Position numbers and translations under genes: made by a program. From Pseudomonadota bacterium (GTDB lineage Bacteria; Pseudomonadota; Gammaproteobacteria; Ga0077536), in contig JAPOKK010000010.1 of NCBI GenBank assembly GCA_029977665.1, positions 1-34,946 on the forward strand: a DNA stretch of 34,946 nucleotides, given 5' to 3'. Position 1 is the first letter of the stretch. Every line of letters starts with the position of its first letter. Below the pieces are notes generated by a model. It worked only from the letters and a program-made list of their open reading frames with translations. It searched no databases and was not told where the DNA came from. Below are positions 14,776 through 25,782 of this stretch, one piece after another.

Positions 14776-16383
14776 ATGCATGCGATCAAATCCGCCATCA
14801 ACCCGCGCGCGGAGGAATTCCGCGCCAACGCCGCGCACATGCGCACCCTGGTCGAGGACCTGCGTGCGAAAGCAGCGGAAGTCGCCGCCGGCGGCGGCGA
14901 ACGCGCACGCGAGAAGCACGTCGCGCGCGGCAAGCTGCTGCCGCGCGAGCGCGTCGACCAGTTGCTCGATCCGGGCACGCCGTTCCTCGAGATCGGTCAG
15001 CTCGCCGCCTACGGCATGTACGACGGCGAGGCGCCGGCAGCCGGCATGATCGCCGGGGTCGGCCGGGTCGAGGGCACCGAGTGCCTGATCATCGCCAACG
15101 ACGCCACCGTCAAGGGCGGCACCTACTACCCGATGACGGTCAAGAAGCACCTGCGCGCGCAGGAAATCGCGCGCGAGAACCACCTGCCCTGCCTCTACCT
15201 GGTGGATTCGGGCGGCGCCTTCCTGCCGCGCCAGGACGAGGTCTTTCCCGACCGTGAGCATTTCGGCCGCATCTTCTACAACCAGGCCAACATGAGCGCC
15301 ATGGGCATTCCGCAGATCGCGGTCGTGATGGGCTCGTGCACGGCCGGCGGCGCCTACGTGCCGGCAATGAGCGACGACACCGTCATCGTCAAGAACCAGG
15401 GCACCATCTTCCTCGGCGGCCCGCCGCTGGTGAAGGCGGCGACGGGCGAAGTGGTGAGCGCCGAGGATCTCGGCGGCGGCGACGTGCACACGCGCCTCTC
15501 GGGCGTAGCCGATCATCTCGCCGAGAACGACAGCCACGCGCTCGCCATCGCGCGCTCGATCGTGCGCAACCTGAATCGGCGCCGGCCACAGTCGGTTCTC
15601 GTGCAGCCGGTCGAGGAGCCACTCTACGACCCCGAGGAGATCTACGGCGTACTGCCGCGGGACACGCGCACGCCCTACGACGTGCGCGAAGTCATCGCGC
15701 GCGTCGTCGACGGCTCGCGCTTCGACGAGTTCAAGGCGCGCTACGGCTCGACGCTGGTAACCGGCTTCGCGCATCTCTACGGCGTGCCGGTCGGCATCAT
15801 CGCCAACAACGGCATCCTGTTCAGCGAATCGGCGCAGAAAGGCGCGCATTTCATCGAGCTGTGCGCGCAGCGCAAGGTGCCGCTGCTGTTCCTGCAGAAC
15901 ATCACCGGCTTCATGGTCGGGCGCAAGTACGAAAACGGCGGTATCGCCAAGGACGGCGCCAAGCTGGTCACCGCGGTGGCGACGGCGCAGGTGCCCAAGA
16001 TCACGCTGATCATCGGCGGCAGCTTCGGCGCCGGCAACTACGGCATGTGCGGCCGCGCCTACTCGCCGCGCTACCTGTGGATGTGGCCCAACGCGCGCAT
16101 CAGCGTGATGGGTGGCGAACAAGCCGCCGCCGTGCTCGCCACCGTGCGCCGCGACGGTATCGAGGCGCGTGGCGGCGCCTGGGCGGCCGAGGAGGAAGAA
16201 GCCTTCAAGGCGCCCATCCGCGACCAGTACGAAGCCCAGGGCCACCCCTACTACGCTACCGCCCGGTTGTGGGACGACGGCGTGGTCGACCCGGCCCAGA
16301 CGCGCCGCATGCTCGGGCTCTCGCTGTGGTCGACGCTCAACGCGCCGATTCCCGAGACCCGCTTCGGCCTGTTCCGCATGTAA
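14776..16383 (+). CDS. liuB: Methylcrotonyl-CoA carboxylase carboxyltransferase (beta) subunit
   Basis: This 535-aa carboxyltransferase has the MCC-beta pattern: [99 protein letters not shown] and [16 protein letters not shown]. It moves carboxybiotin CO2 onto 3-methylcrotonyl-CoA to give 3-methylglutaconyl-CoA. The length is standard. Geranyl-CoA carboxylase is the closest alternative, but the neighbouring ivd makes the leucine/isovalerate route more likely. It is followed by the biotin-bearing alpha subunit 11 bases later. Confidence 0.92.
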   Translation: MHAIKSAINPRAEEFRANAAHMRTLVEDLRAKAAEVAAGGGERAREKHVARGKLLPRERVDQLLDPGTPFLEIGQLAAYGMYDGEAPAAGMIAGVGRVEGTECLIIANDATVKGGTYYPMTVKKHLRAQEIARENHLPCLYLVDSGGAFLPRQDEVFPDREHFGRIFYNQANMSAMGIPQIAVVMGSCTAGGAYVPAMSDDTVIVKNQGTIFLGGPPLVKAATGEVVSAEDLGGGDVHTRLSGVADHLAENDSHALAIARSIVRNLNRRRPQSVLVQPVEEPLYDPEEIYGVLPRDTRTPYDVREVIARVVDGSRFDEFKARYGSTLVTGFAHLYGVPVGIIANNGILFSESAQKGAHFIELCAQRKVPLLFLQNITGFMVGRKYENGGIAKDGAKLVTAVATAQVPKITLIIGGSFGAGNYGMCGRAYSPRYLWMWPNARISVMGGEQAAAVLATVRRDGIEARGGAWAAEEEEAFKAPIRDQYEAQGHPYYATARLWDDGVVDPAQTRRMLGLSLWSTLNAPIPETRFGLFRM

Positions 16384-16394
16384 GGAGCCGCACG

Positions 16395-18392
<1,998 letters not shown>

Positions 18393-18483
18393 ACGTGCGC
18401 CCGAGGCGCGGGCACGCGTGCACCGCGCCCACCTTGGCGCTACGCTAGCGCTCCTGAATCCATTCGCCGGAATGTCGTCGACT

Positions 18484-19074
18484 ATGTCATTGCGTCAATT
18501 TCTCGCGCTCGCCATGCTGCTGATCACGCTGCCGGCCGCTGCGGCCCAGCCCAAGGGTGAACAGCTGCTGTTCGCCAAGCCCGAGGGCTGGCACGAGGTC
18601 TTCTCCGAGATCGAGGAGAACCTGACCACCAACGAGTACGTGCCCGAAGGTCAGACCGGCGACGACTGGAAGGAAATGGTCACGGTGCAGATCGTGCTCG
18701 GCATGTCCGAGGCCGATCCGAACGCGCTGCTCGCGCGCATCGCGCACCATCTCGCCGAGGGCTGTCCCGGCTTCAGCTCGCAGCCGATCGAACTTGGCGG
18801 CGTGGGTGAGGAGTACCCCACGCTCGCGGTGATGATGATGTGTCCGAAGAACCCGGAAAGCGGCAAGGGCGATTTCATCCTCGTGCGTGGCATCGCCGGC
18901 AAGGAGAGCTTCTACATCCTGCAGAAAGCCTGGCGCGTGGCGCCCTTCGACGTCGACGACGATCCGCCCGTCGCGCTCGAGGACCGCAAGTTCTGGCTCG
19001 GCTATCTCGCTTACCTCACGGTGTGCGACCCGGCGCTCGACAACTGCCCCCAGAACGTAGAACTCGAGGAATAG
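18484..19074 (+). CDS. Secreted protein of unknown function
   Basis: This 196-aa protein has a clear signal peptide (MSLRQFLALAMLLITLPAAAA, cleavage before QPKGEQ). The mature part is acidic, with four Cys residues (EGCPGF, MMCPKN, TVCDPALDNC) that could form periplasmic disulphides. I do not recognise the family. Starts at 18472 or GTG 18418 are possible, but 18484 gives the best signal peptide. The stop is 2 bases before the GTG of the next FAH-family gene, and GAGGA at the end of this gene serves as its ribosome site, so the two are coupled. No function can be inferred beyond envelope location. Confidence 0.75.
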   Translation: MSLRQFLALAMLLITLPAAAAQPKGEQLLFAKPEGWHEVFSEIEENLTTNEYVPEGQTGDDWKEMVTVQIVLGMSEADPNALLARIAHHLAEGCPGFSSQPIELGGVGEEYPTLAVMMMCPKNPESGKGDFILVRGIAGKESFYILQKAWRVAPFDVDDDPPVALEDRKFWLGYLAYLTVCDPALDNCPQNVELEE

Positions 19075-19076
19075 CG

Positions 19077-20057
19077 GTGAAACTGGCGAGCCTGCGCGCG
19101 GGCGGCCGCGACGGCACGCTGCTCGTCGTCGACGACACCCTCACACACGGCCTCGTCGTCGAGGAGATCGCGCCCACCCTGCAGGCCGCGCTCGAGAACT
19201 GGGACGCCGTCGAGGCGCCATTGCGCGCGGCCGCGGCGGCGCTCGCCGCCGGCAACACGCAGGACGCCTTCGCGCTCGAGCCCGACGCGCTGGCCAGCCC
19301 GCTCCCGCGCAGCTACCAGTTTCTCGACGGTTCGGTCTACCTGCACCACATGGCACGGGCGCGCCGGGCGCGCGGCGTACCGATGCCGCCCGACTACGAG
19401 ACCGAACCACTGATGTACCAGGGCGTGTCGGACGGCTTTCGCGGTCCGACCGAACCGATGCCGCTGCCGTCGGAAGATCTCGACATCGACTTCGAAGCGG
19501 AGATCGCGGTCATCGTCGACGACGTGCCAATGGGCGTCAGCGTCGAGGCGGCAGCCGGGCACATCCGCCTGCTCATGCTGATGAACGACTTCACCTGCCG
19601 CGCGCTGACCCGCACCGAGTTGCCGAAGGGCTTCGGTTTCCTCCAGTCCAAGCCGACCAGCTCGTTTTCGCCCGCCGCCGTCACACCGGACGCACTGGGC
19701 GCGGCGTGGAACGGCGAGCGCCTCGCCGGCACCCTGCGCTCCTGGGTCAACGGGCGCGCCATCGGCACGCCCGACGCCGCCACCGACATGTTCTTCACCT
19801 ATCCGCGGCTGATCGCCCACGCCGCGCGCACGCGCCGCCTCGGCGCCGGTACCATCATCGCCGCCGGTGCGGTGTCCAACCGCGACCCGGCCACCGGCCA
19901 CGGCTGCCTGGCCGAAGCGCGCGTCGACGAAGAAATGGCGACCGGCCACGCAAGCACGCCCTGGTTACGCTTCGGTGACGTCGTGCGCATCGAGATGCGC
20001 GATGCCGATGGGCGCTCGATTTTCGGCGCCATCGAGCAAGCGGTCGTGGCAGCCTGA
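19077..20057 (+). CDS. Fumarylacetoacetate hydrolase-family protein (long, two-part type)
   Basis: This 326-aa FAH-superfamily protein has an N-terminal extension (IAPTLQAALENWDAVE, SPLPRSYQFLDGSVYLHHM) and the catalytic metal motif DFEAEIAVI (E140, E142) with D171 in LMNDFTCRAL. KGFGFLQSKPTSSFSPAAVTPD follows. Proteins of this length and pattern are often linked with homogentisate/tyrosine catabolism, hydrolysing fumarylacetoacetate. No homogentisate dioxygenase or maleylacetoacetate isomerase is visible here, so the substrate is open. GTG 19077 lies 2 bases after the previous stop, with GAGGA upstream. Its paralogue at 3869-4729 belongs to a different branch. The P450 gene follows 19 bases later. 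Confidence 0.83.
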   Translation: MKLASLRAGGRDGTLLVVDDTLTHGLVVEEIAPTLQAALENWDAVEAPLRAAAAALAAGNTQDAFALEPDALASPLPRSYQFLDGSVYLHHMARARRARGVPMPPDYETEPLMYQGVSDGFRGPTEPMPLPSEDLDIDFEAEIAVIVDDVPMGVSVEAAAGHIRLLMLMNDFTCRALTRTELPKGFGFLQSKPTSSFSPAAVTPDALGAAWNGERLAGTLRSWVNGRAIGTPDAATDMFFTYPRLIAHAARTRRLGAGTIIAAGAVSNRDPATGHGCLAEARVDEEMATGHASTPWLRFGDVVRIEMRDADGRSIFGAIEQAVVAA

Positions 20058-20076
20058 ACGAAACCGCCGAGCGTCG

Positions 20077-21321
20077 ATGCGTCTCACGCCGGAAACCGCC
20101 GCCGACTTCGTGCTCGCGACGAGCGATCATGCTTTCGCGCGCGATCCTTATGCCGACTATGCGATGCTGCGCGAGCACGCCCCGGTGTGTCGCCAACCCG
20201 ATGGCTCGGTGCTCCTGACGCGCTACGCCGACGTGCTGACAGCATTCGGCGATCCGGCACTGTTCAGCTCCGACAAGCGCGTCGACTTCTACCCGCGCTT
20301 CGGTGATTCACCGCTCTACGAGCATCACACGACCTCGATCGTTTTCAACGACCCGCCCTATCACACCCGCGTGCGGCAGCTGCTCGCGCCGTTCTTCGCT
20401 GCCCGCGTGCTGCGACAGATGGACGCGAGCATCGCGGCGATGGTCGACTCGCTGCTCGATCGCGCCGCCGCGCGCGGCCGCATCGACGTGGTCCGCGATT
20501 TCGCGCTGGTCGTGCCGCTCAACCTCATCGGCGAACTCCTCGGCGTGCCCTACGAGGAACGCGCCCCACTGCGCGGTTGGGCCAATGCCATCCTGGGTGC
20601 CCTCGAACCCGTGCGCTCGCCGGCCGAACTCGCCGCGGGCAACCAGGCCGTCGAGGACTTCAAGGCCTACCTGCGCGCGCTGATCGCGAACAAGCGTGCC
20701 AGGCCGCCGGGCGACGAGGCCATGGACGTGCTGTGGGCGCTGATCGAGGCGGCCGACGAGAGCCGTGCCGACGACGAGCGACTGAGCGAACTGGAAATCC
20801 TGCACAACTCGATCTTCATGCTCAACGCCGGTCACGACACCACCGGCAGCCTGATCGCCAACGGCATCGACCTGTTGTGCCGTTACCCCGAGCAGCGCGA
20901 GCGCCTGATCGATGACCCGGTGCTGATCAAGCCGGCAGTGGAGGAGATGCTGCGTTTCGAGAGTCCGCTCCAGATCGGCAACCGCAAGACCACCGCGGCG
21001 TGCGAGATCGGCGGCGTGGAGATCGCCCCGGGCACCTTCCTGCACCTCGGCATCGCCGCCGCCAACCGCGACCCGGCGCAGTTCCCCGACGCCGAGACCT
21101 TCGACGTCGCGCGCGCCCCCAACAAGCACCTCGCCTTCGCCCACGGCATCCACACCTGTGCCGGCAACTCGGTCGCCCGTATCGAGGCGCGCATCGCGTT
21201 CGCCAAGCTGCTCGAGCGGTTCCCGAACTTCACCCGCGTCGGGGCAGCCGCACGGCCGCACCGCTCGCGCTTCCGCGTCATCGACGAGCTGATTCTCGAC
21301 CTCGGGCCGGAACGCTCCTAG
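20077..21321 (+). CDS. Cytochrome P450
   Basis: This 414-aa soluble bacterial P450 has the I-helix oxygen motif AGHDTT (251-256), the K-helix EMLR (290-293), and the haem-ligand loop FAHGIHTCAG with Cys361. The N-terminus FARDPYADYAMLREHAPV is typical of class I bacterial P450s with no membrane anchor. No ferredoxin or reductase gene is adjacent. It probably hydroxylates a small hydrophobic compound, and its position after the FAH-like gene suggests a catabolic role. The substrate cannot be told from sequence. ATG 20077 has only a weak upstream ribosome site (GCCGAGCG). Confidence 0.92.
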   Translation: MRLTPETAADFVLATSDHAFARDPYADYAMLREHAPVCRQPDGSVLLTRYADVLTAFGDPALFSSDKRVDFYPRFGDSPLYEHHTTSIVFNDPPYHTRVRQLLAPFFAARVLRQMDASIAAMVDSLLDRAAARGRIDVVRDFALVVPLNLIGELLGVPYEERAPLRGWANAILGALEPVRSPAELAAGNQAVEDFKAYLRALIANKRARPPGDEAMDVLWALIEAADESRADDERLSELEILHNSIFMLNAGHDTTGSLIANGIDLLCRYPEQRERLIDDPVLIKPAVEEMLRFESPLQIGNRKTTAACEIGGVEIAPGTFLHLGIAAANRDPAQFPDAETFDVARAPNKHLAFAHGIHTCAGNSVARIEARIAFAKLLERFPNFTRVGAAARPHRSRFRVIDELILDLGPERS

Positions 21322-21376
21322 CGGGGACGAGCGGCCGCCGCACAGCCCAGCGCCGGCGCGGGCCGCCGCTAGTCGC

Positions 21377-21811
21377 TCAGTCGGCGGACGCGGGTGCAGG
21401 CGACTCCGCGGCGGCGCGCGGGAACACGCAGTCGTTCTGCTCGCACAGCTCGTCGACGTTGGCGTACTTCGCCTCGCAGCCTTCGCGAAACGGCGCGATC
21501 TGCTCCTCGCTCATCGCCGTCAGCGCATCGGCGTACTGGTTGAGCGCCTCGTTCATCTCGTCGTTGCTCATCCCGCCCCCGGAGAGGTCGGTGTAGAAGC
21601 GCACCGCCAGCATGCCGAAAGCGAACGAGCGGTTGGCCCAGGTCTGCTGCATGTCGCCGAGCGCCTGGTCGGCCTCCATGGCAGTCAGCGCCGAGCAGGT
21701 CATGGCGCCGTCGAACGCGCGCTTGAGCATGGTGCGCGCGTCGGGCTCGGCTTCCTGGGCGGCGAGCGGCAACGCGACGAAGAGCAGCGCGGCGAGGGCG
21801 GGAATTCTCAT
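21377..21811 (-). CDS. Small secreted protein of unknown function
   Basis: This 144-aa protein begins with a signal peptide (MRIPALAALLFVALPLAAQ, cleavage near AQEAEP). The mature part is helical, with Cys residues in MTCSAL, EGCEAKY and ELCEQNDC that could form disulphides. Upstream on the minus strand GGAG precedes the ATG. I do not recognise the family. The longer ORF-track start at 22048 adds an Arg/Pro-rich non-coding-like tail. It is convergent with the P450 gene and divergent from the lipocalin-like gene, so it is probably transcribed alone. Confidence 0.72.
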   Translation of the reverse strand: MRIPALAALLFVALPLAAQEAEPDARTMLKRAFDGAMTCSALTAMEADQALGDMQQTWANRSFAFGMLAVRFYTDLSGGGMSNDEMNEALNQYADALTAMSEEQIAPFREGCEAKYANVDELCEQNDCVFPRAAAESPAPASAD

Positions 21812-21954
21812 GCGGGACTCCGGTCGGGGAGAAACGGGTGCGGGGCGCCCATTGTGGACGCCGCGCGGCGCCGCGACAACGGGCGGGCGGTTGCAAGCCG
21901 CCAGCCGAATCATCAGGATAGGGCGCCGCAAACGAGAGGATGGATCACCTACCC

Positions 21955-22404
21955 ATGACCGACAGCACCCCCAACGCGGTATTCGTTGGCACCTGGCAGC
22001 TCGTCGAGAGCTATTCGGACAAGCCCTCCGGGCGTGTCGCCTTCCCACTCGGCGAGCACGTCGTCGGGCGTATCAACTACGACGCTGCCGGCAACATGGC
22101 CGCGCAGCTCATGGGCGAGGGACGCAAACCCTTCTCCTCGCGCGATCCCCGCGAGGTGGCCGATGCCGAGTATCGCGAAGCCTTCCAAAGCTATACCGCC
22201 TATTTCGGCACCTACACGGTCGACAGCGAAGCGGGCACGGTGACCCATCACGTGCAGGGTGCGACCGTACCCAACTGGCCCGGGCAGGACCAGGTCCGCT
22301 TCTACGAATTCTCCGGTGATCGCCTGGTCCTCAAGACACCGCCGATGCGCGGCAACGACGGCGAGAAAGCGATCCACACGCTGGTCTGGCAGAAAGTCAT
22401 CTGA
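21955..22404 (+). CDS. Lipocalin-like domain protein
   Basis: This 149-aa protein fits the lipocalin-like (PF13924-type) group: FVGTWQLVESYSDKPSGRVAFPLGEHVVGRINYDAAGNMAAQLM at the N-terminus, then FGTYTVDSEAGTVTHHVQGATVPNWPGQDQVRFYEFSGDRLVLKTPPM. These small beta-barrels often sit in catabolic or polyketide clusters and may bind small hydrophobic ligands; functions are mostly unproven. ATG 21955 is preferred over 21940, where the GAGAGG would touch the start codon. No signal peptide is present. The next gene, a Nif11-type precursor, starts 248 bases downstream. Confidence 0.8.
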   Translation: MTDSTPNAVFVGTWQLVESYSDKPSGRVAFPLGEHVVGRINYDAAGNMAAQLMGEGRKPFSSRDPREVADAEYREAFQSYTAYFGTYTVDSEAGTVTHHVQGATVPNWPGQDQVRFYEFSGDRLVLKTPPMRGNDGEKAIHTLVWQKVI

Positions 22405-22652
22405 CTGTCACGCGCCCTTGCCCCGGCGCCGGCCGCTCGGGGCGCCTGCGGGTCACCGCGCCCCGCCAACGGGTTCCCTGTTCTGCTTCCCCTTTCCGAG
22501 GGCCATGACGCCAAGCGCCATGACACGAACCGGTGGTGGCGATGATGGCGCCGTATCGAAACCCTGATCCGTGTCAGCATGCCACGCGAGGCGACGCGCG
22601 AGATTGGTGCTCGTCACCTATACCGACCCGAAACACGGGAGGAGACCGCGCC

Positions 22653-22964
22653 ATGGCCGACCAGTCATTCGAAGCTTTCATGAAACGCATTCAGGAGGAC
22701 GACGCGCTCGAACAGGAGTTGCGCGCGAAGCTCGGCGATCCGGCCGAGGGCATCGCCGCCGCCGACCTCGAACGCTTTGCCGCCGAGAAAGGGTACGCGT
22801 TCGACCTCGAGGAAATCTCGGGCGAACTCAGCGACGAAGACCTCGAGGCTGTCGCGGGCGGTACCGGCACGTTCAGCTCACTCGTCGGCGACGTCTCGAT
22901 CAAGTTCTACTCGCCGAGCACGCTGGTCTTCCCGAAGATCGAGTCCACCATCATCAAGTGGTGA
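22653..22964 (+). CDS. Nif11-like leader RiPP precursor peptide
   Basis: This 103-aa protein has a Nif11-type leader: FEAFMKRIQEDDALEQELRAKLGDPAEGIAAADLERFAAEKGYAFDLEEI, then ELSDEDLEAVAGG, with the double-Gly cleavage site at residues 69-70. The predicted core is 33 residues (TGTFSSLVGDVS...IIKW), rich in Ser/Thr and beta-branched residues and without Cys, Asn or Gln. That argues against lanthipeptides, sactipeptides and thiazoles. ATG 22653 has a strong GGGAGGAG; longer ORF-track starts are upstream non-coding sequence. The stop overlaps the methyltransferase start (GTGA), indicating coupled synthesis with a modifying enzyme. No C39-peptidase transporter is in the window. The 248-bp upstream gap holds only weak promoter-like sequence. 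Confidence 0.85.
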   Translation: MADQSFEAFMKRIQEDDALEQELRAKLGDPAEGIAAADLERFAAEKGYAFDLEEISGELSDEDLEAVAGGTGTFSSLVGDVSIKFYSPSTLVFPKIESTIIKW

Positions 22965-24454
22965 GCGCGCGTTGCGCCGATACTGTCGAGACGCCCCTGC
23001 CGCGTCTCGACGAGCCCGGCCTCGCGAATCGCGTAAGGCGCGTTCTTGGCGACGCCGCCTACCGCGCGGCGAACGTCGACGCCCTGCTCGGCCGAGCGCC
23101 GGCGAACTGGCGTCGCGAAGCGGCGTCACAGGCTCTCCGGGACGAAAACGACACGCCGCTTGCCACGCTGGTCAAGCTGTTCTGCGGCGGGCGGCACGTC
23201 GCCGCCGGCGTGCTGGATGCAGCGATCGGTCACGCCGGGTCGGCGACGCTCGAAGCCGCCGGCCTCATCGTGCGCAACGGCGCCGAAGCGCGCGCGACGG
23301 TGCAGCTCACGCCCCATGGCGAGCACCTCTATGCCCACGACCTGCCCGCGCGACATCATGCGCGCGCCGCGGATTTCGTCGTCGGGCCGTCGCCGGTCGC
23401 ACGCCTGCTCGGCGCACTGACCGTGCCGGCATCCGTCGAGCGCGCGCTCGACCTCGGCTGCGGCGCAGGCGTGCTCGCCCTCGACACGCTGGCAGGCGCA
23501 GGCGAAGTCACGGCCGTCGACATCAATCCGCGGGCCGCGGCCCTGACCCGCTTCAACGCCGCGCTGAACGGCTGCGACAACGTCACCACGCGTACGGGCG
23601 ATCTCTTCGCCCCGCTCGGTGAGGCGCGTTTCGATCTCATCGTCAGCAATCCCCCGTTCGTCATCGCCCCGCGCACCACGTTCATCTATCGCGACGGCGG
23701 CGCGCCGATCTGCGCGCGCATCGTGCGCGAAGCACCGGCCCATCTCGCCACGAACGGCATCCTGCAGATGCTGTGCAACTGGCCCGAGCGCTCCGGGCGC
23801 GACTGGCGCGAGGTACCCCGGAGCTGGTTCGACGGCTGTGAATGCGACGCCTGGGTGCTGCGCCTGCGCTCTCAGTCCGCGCTCGAGTACGCGCTTGCCT
23901 GGCTCGGCCAGGAGCATGCCGGCGCGCCGGTACCGGCCGCGGCACTGGCGGAATGGACCAATCACCTCGCCGGTCACGACATCGCGGCCGTCGGCACCGG
24001 GCTGGTCGTCATGCGCCGCACGAGCGGGCGCCCGCCGTGGCTCGAGCTGCGCGACGCGCCGCCGCTGCGCGGCCCGGCGGGCGCGGCGATCGCACGGGTA
24101 CTCATGGCGCGTGATGCGGCAGCGCGGCTGCGCGACGACGCCGCGCTCCTCGAAGCGCGCCTGCGCCCCGCCCCGGACCTCGAATACCAAACGCGGAAAC
24201 GCCCCGGGGGCAACGGTTGGCTTGCCTCGGGCGCCGAACTGCGCTTTTCCCGCGGCCTCTGTTTCGCCGTCAAAGCAGACCCGGTCGCGACGGCCCTGCT
24301 GGGTCACCTCGACGGCGACCGCAGCGTGTCCGAAGCGCTCGAACGCGTTGCCGCGCAGGGCGGCGTCACGCCGGCCCTGTTGCTGCCGCAGCTGCCCGCC
24401 GCCGTGCGCCGCTTACTCCACCTCGGACTGTTGGTTCCGGCAGGGGCGGGCTGA
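22961..24454 (+). CDS. Three-domain class I methyltransferase coupled to the Nif11 precursor
   Basis: This 497-aa protein has an N-terminal winged-helix-like region (about 20-135), a Rossmann SAM domain with DLGCGAG (164-170), AVDINPRA and the SNPPFVI motif (NPPF 230-233), and a C-terminal helical region (about 340-497). This is the DUF7059/MTS/DUF7782-type layout. NPPF enzymes usually methylate amide or ring nitrogens (PrmC, N6-adenine), so a protein or peptide N-methylation is plausible. The C-terminal segment (LLGHLDGDRSVSEALERVAA...LLHLGLLVP) recalls the PqqD/leader-recognition pattern, though this ending may be normal for the family. The GTG start overlaps the precursor stop by 4 bases. 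Action on the precursor is inference. Confidence 0.85.
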   Translation: MSARCADTVETPLPRLDEPGLANRVRRVLGDAAYRAANVDALLGRAPANWRREAASQALRDENDTPLATLVKLFCGGRHVAAGVLDAAIGHAGSATLEAAGLIVRNGAEARATVQLTPHGEHLYAHDLPARHHARAADFVVGPSPVARLLGALTVPASVERALDLGCGAGVLALDTLAGAGEVTAVDINPRAAALTRFNAALNGCDNVTTRTGDLFAPLGEARFDLIVSNPPFVIAPRTTFIYRDGGAPICARIVREAPAHLATNGILQMLCNWPERSGRDWREVPRSWFDGCECDAWVLRLRSQSALEYALAWLGQEHAGAPVPAAALAEWTNHLAGHDIAAVGTGLVVMRRTSGRPPWLELRDAPPLRGPAGAAIARVLMARDAAARLRDDAALLEARLRPAPDLEYQTRKRPGGNGWLASGAELRFSRGLCFAVKADPVATALLGHLDGDRSVSEALERVAAQGGVTPALLLPQLPAAVRRLLHLGLLVPAGAG

Positions 24455-24486
24455 ACCGGCCGCGCCGCGACCGTCGATACGGCGCG

Positions 24487-25680
24487 CTAACCGCCCGCTT
24501 CGCGGAGCAGCTCGCCGGCGATGATGACCTGGCGAATCTGGTTGCTGCCGGCGGCAATCTCGCCGACCTTGCCGCTGCGGTAGAGTCGGTTGACCTCGGT
24601 CTCGCGCATGAAGCCCATGCCGCCGTGGATCTGCACGGCCTGATCGAGTACGCGCATCGCGCCGCGCCCGGCGGCGAGCAGCGCGGCGGCAGAGCGCTTG
24701 TGTACCACGCCGCGCCCGCCCTCGCCTTCGGGCAGGTCGACGATCTCGCGTCCTACCTGGTAGGTCAGCGCGCGCATCGCTTCGATCTCGGTGTACATGT
24801 CGGCAAGCATGGCCTGGACCATCTGGAACTCGCCGATGGCGCGCCCGAACTGCTTGCGCTGGCCGGCGTAATCGAGCGCGAGGTCGAACGCGCGCTGGGC
24901 GATGCCGATATCGAAGAACGCGCCGATGACGCGCTCGATGTCGAGCCCGCTCATCATCACGATGTGACCCGCGTTCTCTTCGCCGACCAGGTTGCCGGCG
25001 GGCACCCGGCAGTCGTCGAACACGAGCTCGCCGGTGGGACTGCCGCGCCAGCCCATCTTGTCGAGCTTCTGCGCGACCGAGAAACCGGGGAAGCTTTTTT
25101 CGACGATGAACGCCGAGATGCCTTTCTGTCGCTTCTCCGGCGCGGTCTTGGCGTAGACCAGCAACACGTCGGCGACCGGCCCGTTGGTGATGAACAGCTT
25201 ACGACCGTTCAGCACGTAGTCATCGCCGTCGCGCCGTGCCGTCGTCGCCATCGAGCCGAGCGCGTCCGAGCCCGCGCCGGGCTCGGTCATGCCGAGCGCG
25301 CCAATCACCGAGCCGTCGCAGAAACGCGGCAGGTATTCGCGCTTCTGCGCCTCACTCGCGTTGCGCACAAGGTTGTGCAGACACAGGTTGTCACTGGCCA
25401 GCATGCCGGCCGCGATGGAGTGATTCCAGTAGGCCACTGCCTCGGCGATAAAGCACTGCGCAAGCACGTCCATGCCGCCGCCGCCGAACTCGGTCGGCAC
25501 GGTGACGCCGAGCAGACCCTGTTCGGCGAGACCACGAAACGCGGCCTCGGGGAACCAGTCTTCATTGTCCATGCGCTCGCACAGTTCGTAGAGTTCGTCG
25601 CGCGCGTAGCGGTAGGCGAGATCGTAGACGGCCTGGTAGTCGGCATCGAAACCGAAGGATTCGAGGTTGGGAATGCTCAT
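24487..25680 (-). CDS. Acyl-CoA dehydrogenase, isovaleryl-CoA dehydrogenase-like
   Basis: This 397-aa FAD enzyme shares the isovaleryl-type signature: Glu in helix G (SGLDIERVIGAFFDIG, about E249) and Ala at the medium-chain catalytic position (GEIAAGSNQIRQ). ALGMTEPGAGSD and RKLFITNGPVADV are standard. It differs clearly from the ivd at 13561, so it probably acts on another branched or cyclic acyl-CoA. It follows the thiolase-like gene on the minus strand with a 102-bp gap and may be in the same unit. ATG 25680 is chosen as MSIPNLESFGF matches the usual start; the ORF-track start at 25725 adds a poor N-terminus. Confidence 0.9.
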   Translation of the reverse strand: MSIPNLESFGFDADYQAVYDLAYRYARDELYELCERMDNEDWFPEAAFRGLAEQGLLGVTVPTEFGGGGMDVLAQCFIAEAVAYWNHSIAAGMLASDNLCLHNLVRNASEAQKREYLPRFCDGSVIGALGMTEPGAGSDALGSMATTARRDGDDYVLNGRKLFITNGPVADVLLVYAKTAPEKRQKGISAFIVEKSFPGFSVAQKLDKMGWRGSPTGELVFDDCRVPAGNLVGEENAGHIVMMSGLDIERVIGAFFDIGIAQRAFDLALDYAGQRKQFGRAIGEFQMVQAMLADMYTEIEAMRALTYQVGREIVDLPEGEGGRGVVHKRSAAALLAAGRGAMRVLDQAVQIHGGMGFMRETEVNRLYRSGKVGEIAAGSNQIRQVIIAGELLREAGG

Positions 25681-25782
25681 GGGTGTTGTCCCCGTGCAGG
25701 ACCGGTGCGGCACCGGCATGCTCACGTGCGTGGATGGAGGAATGGCGCCGCGCCCGACCGCTCGAGCCGGCGAGGCGGCCGG

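Noticed and set aside
13486-16245. 919-aa ORF on the minus strand
   Set aside because: Antisense shadow of ivd and liuB, which have full catalytic motifs on the + strand.
15336-16394. N-terminal extension of the biotin carboxylase ORF
   Set aside because: Lies out of frame within liuB; the true start is ATG 16395 with AAGGAG.
18393-18420. Possible terminator after liuD (GCCCG/CGGGC repeat)
   Set aside because: The stem is short and there is no T-run.
20077-21321. P450 as a RiPP-modifying enzyme for the Nif11 precursor
   Set aside because: It is 1.3 kb away, separated by a gene on the opposite strand, and sits in tight linkage with the FAH-like gene.
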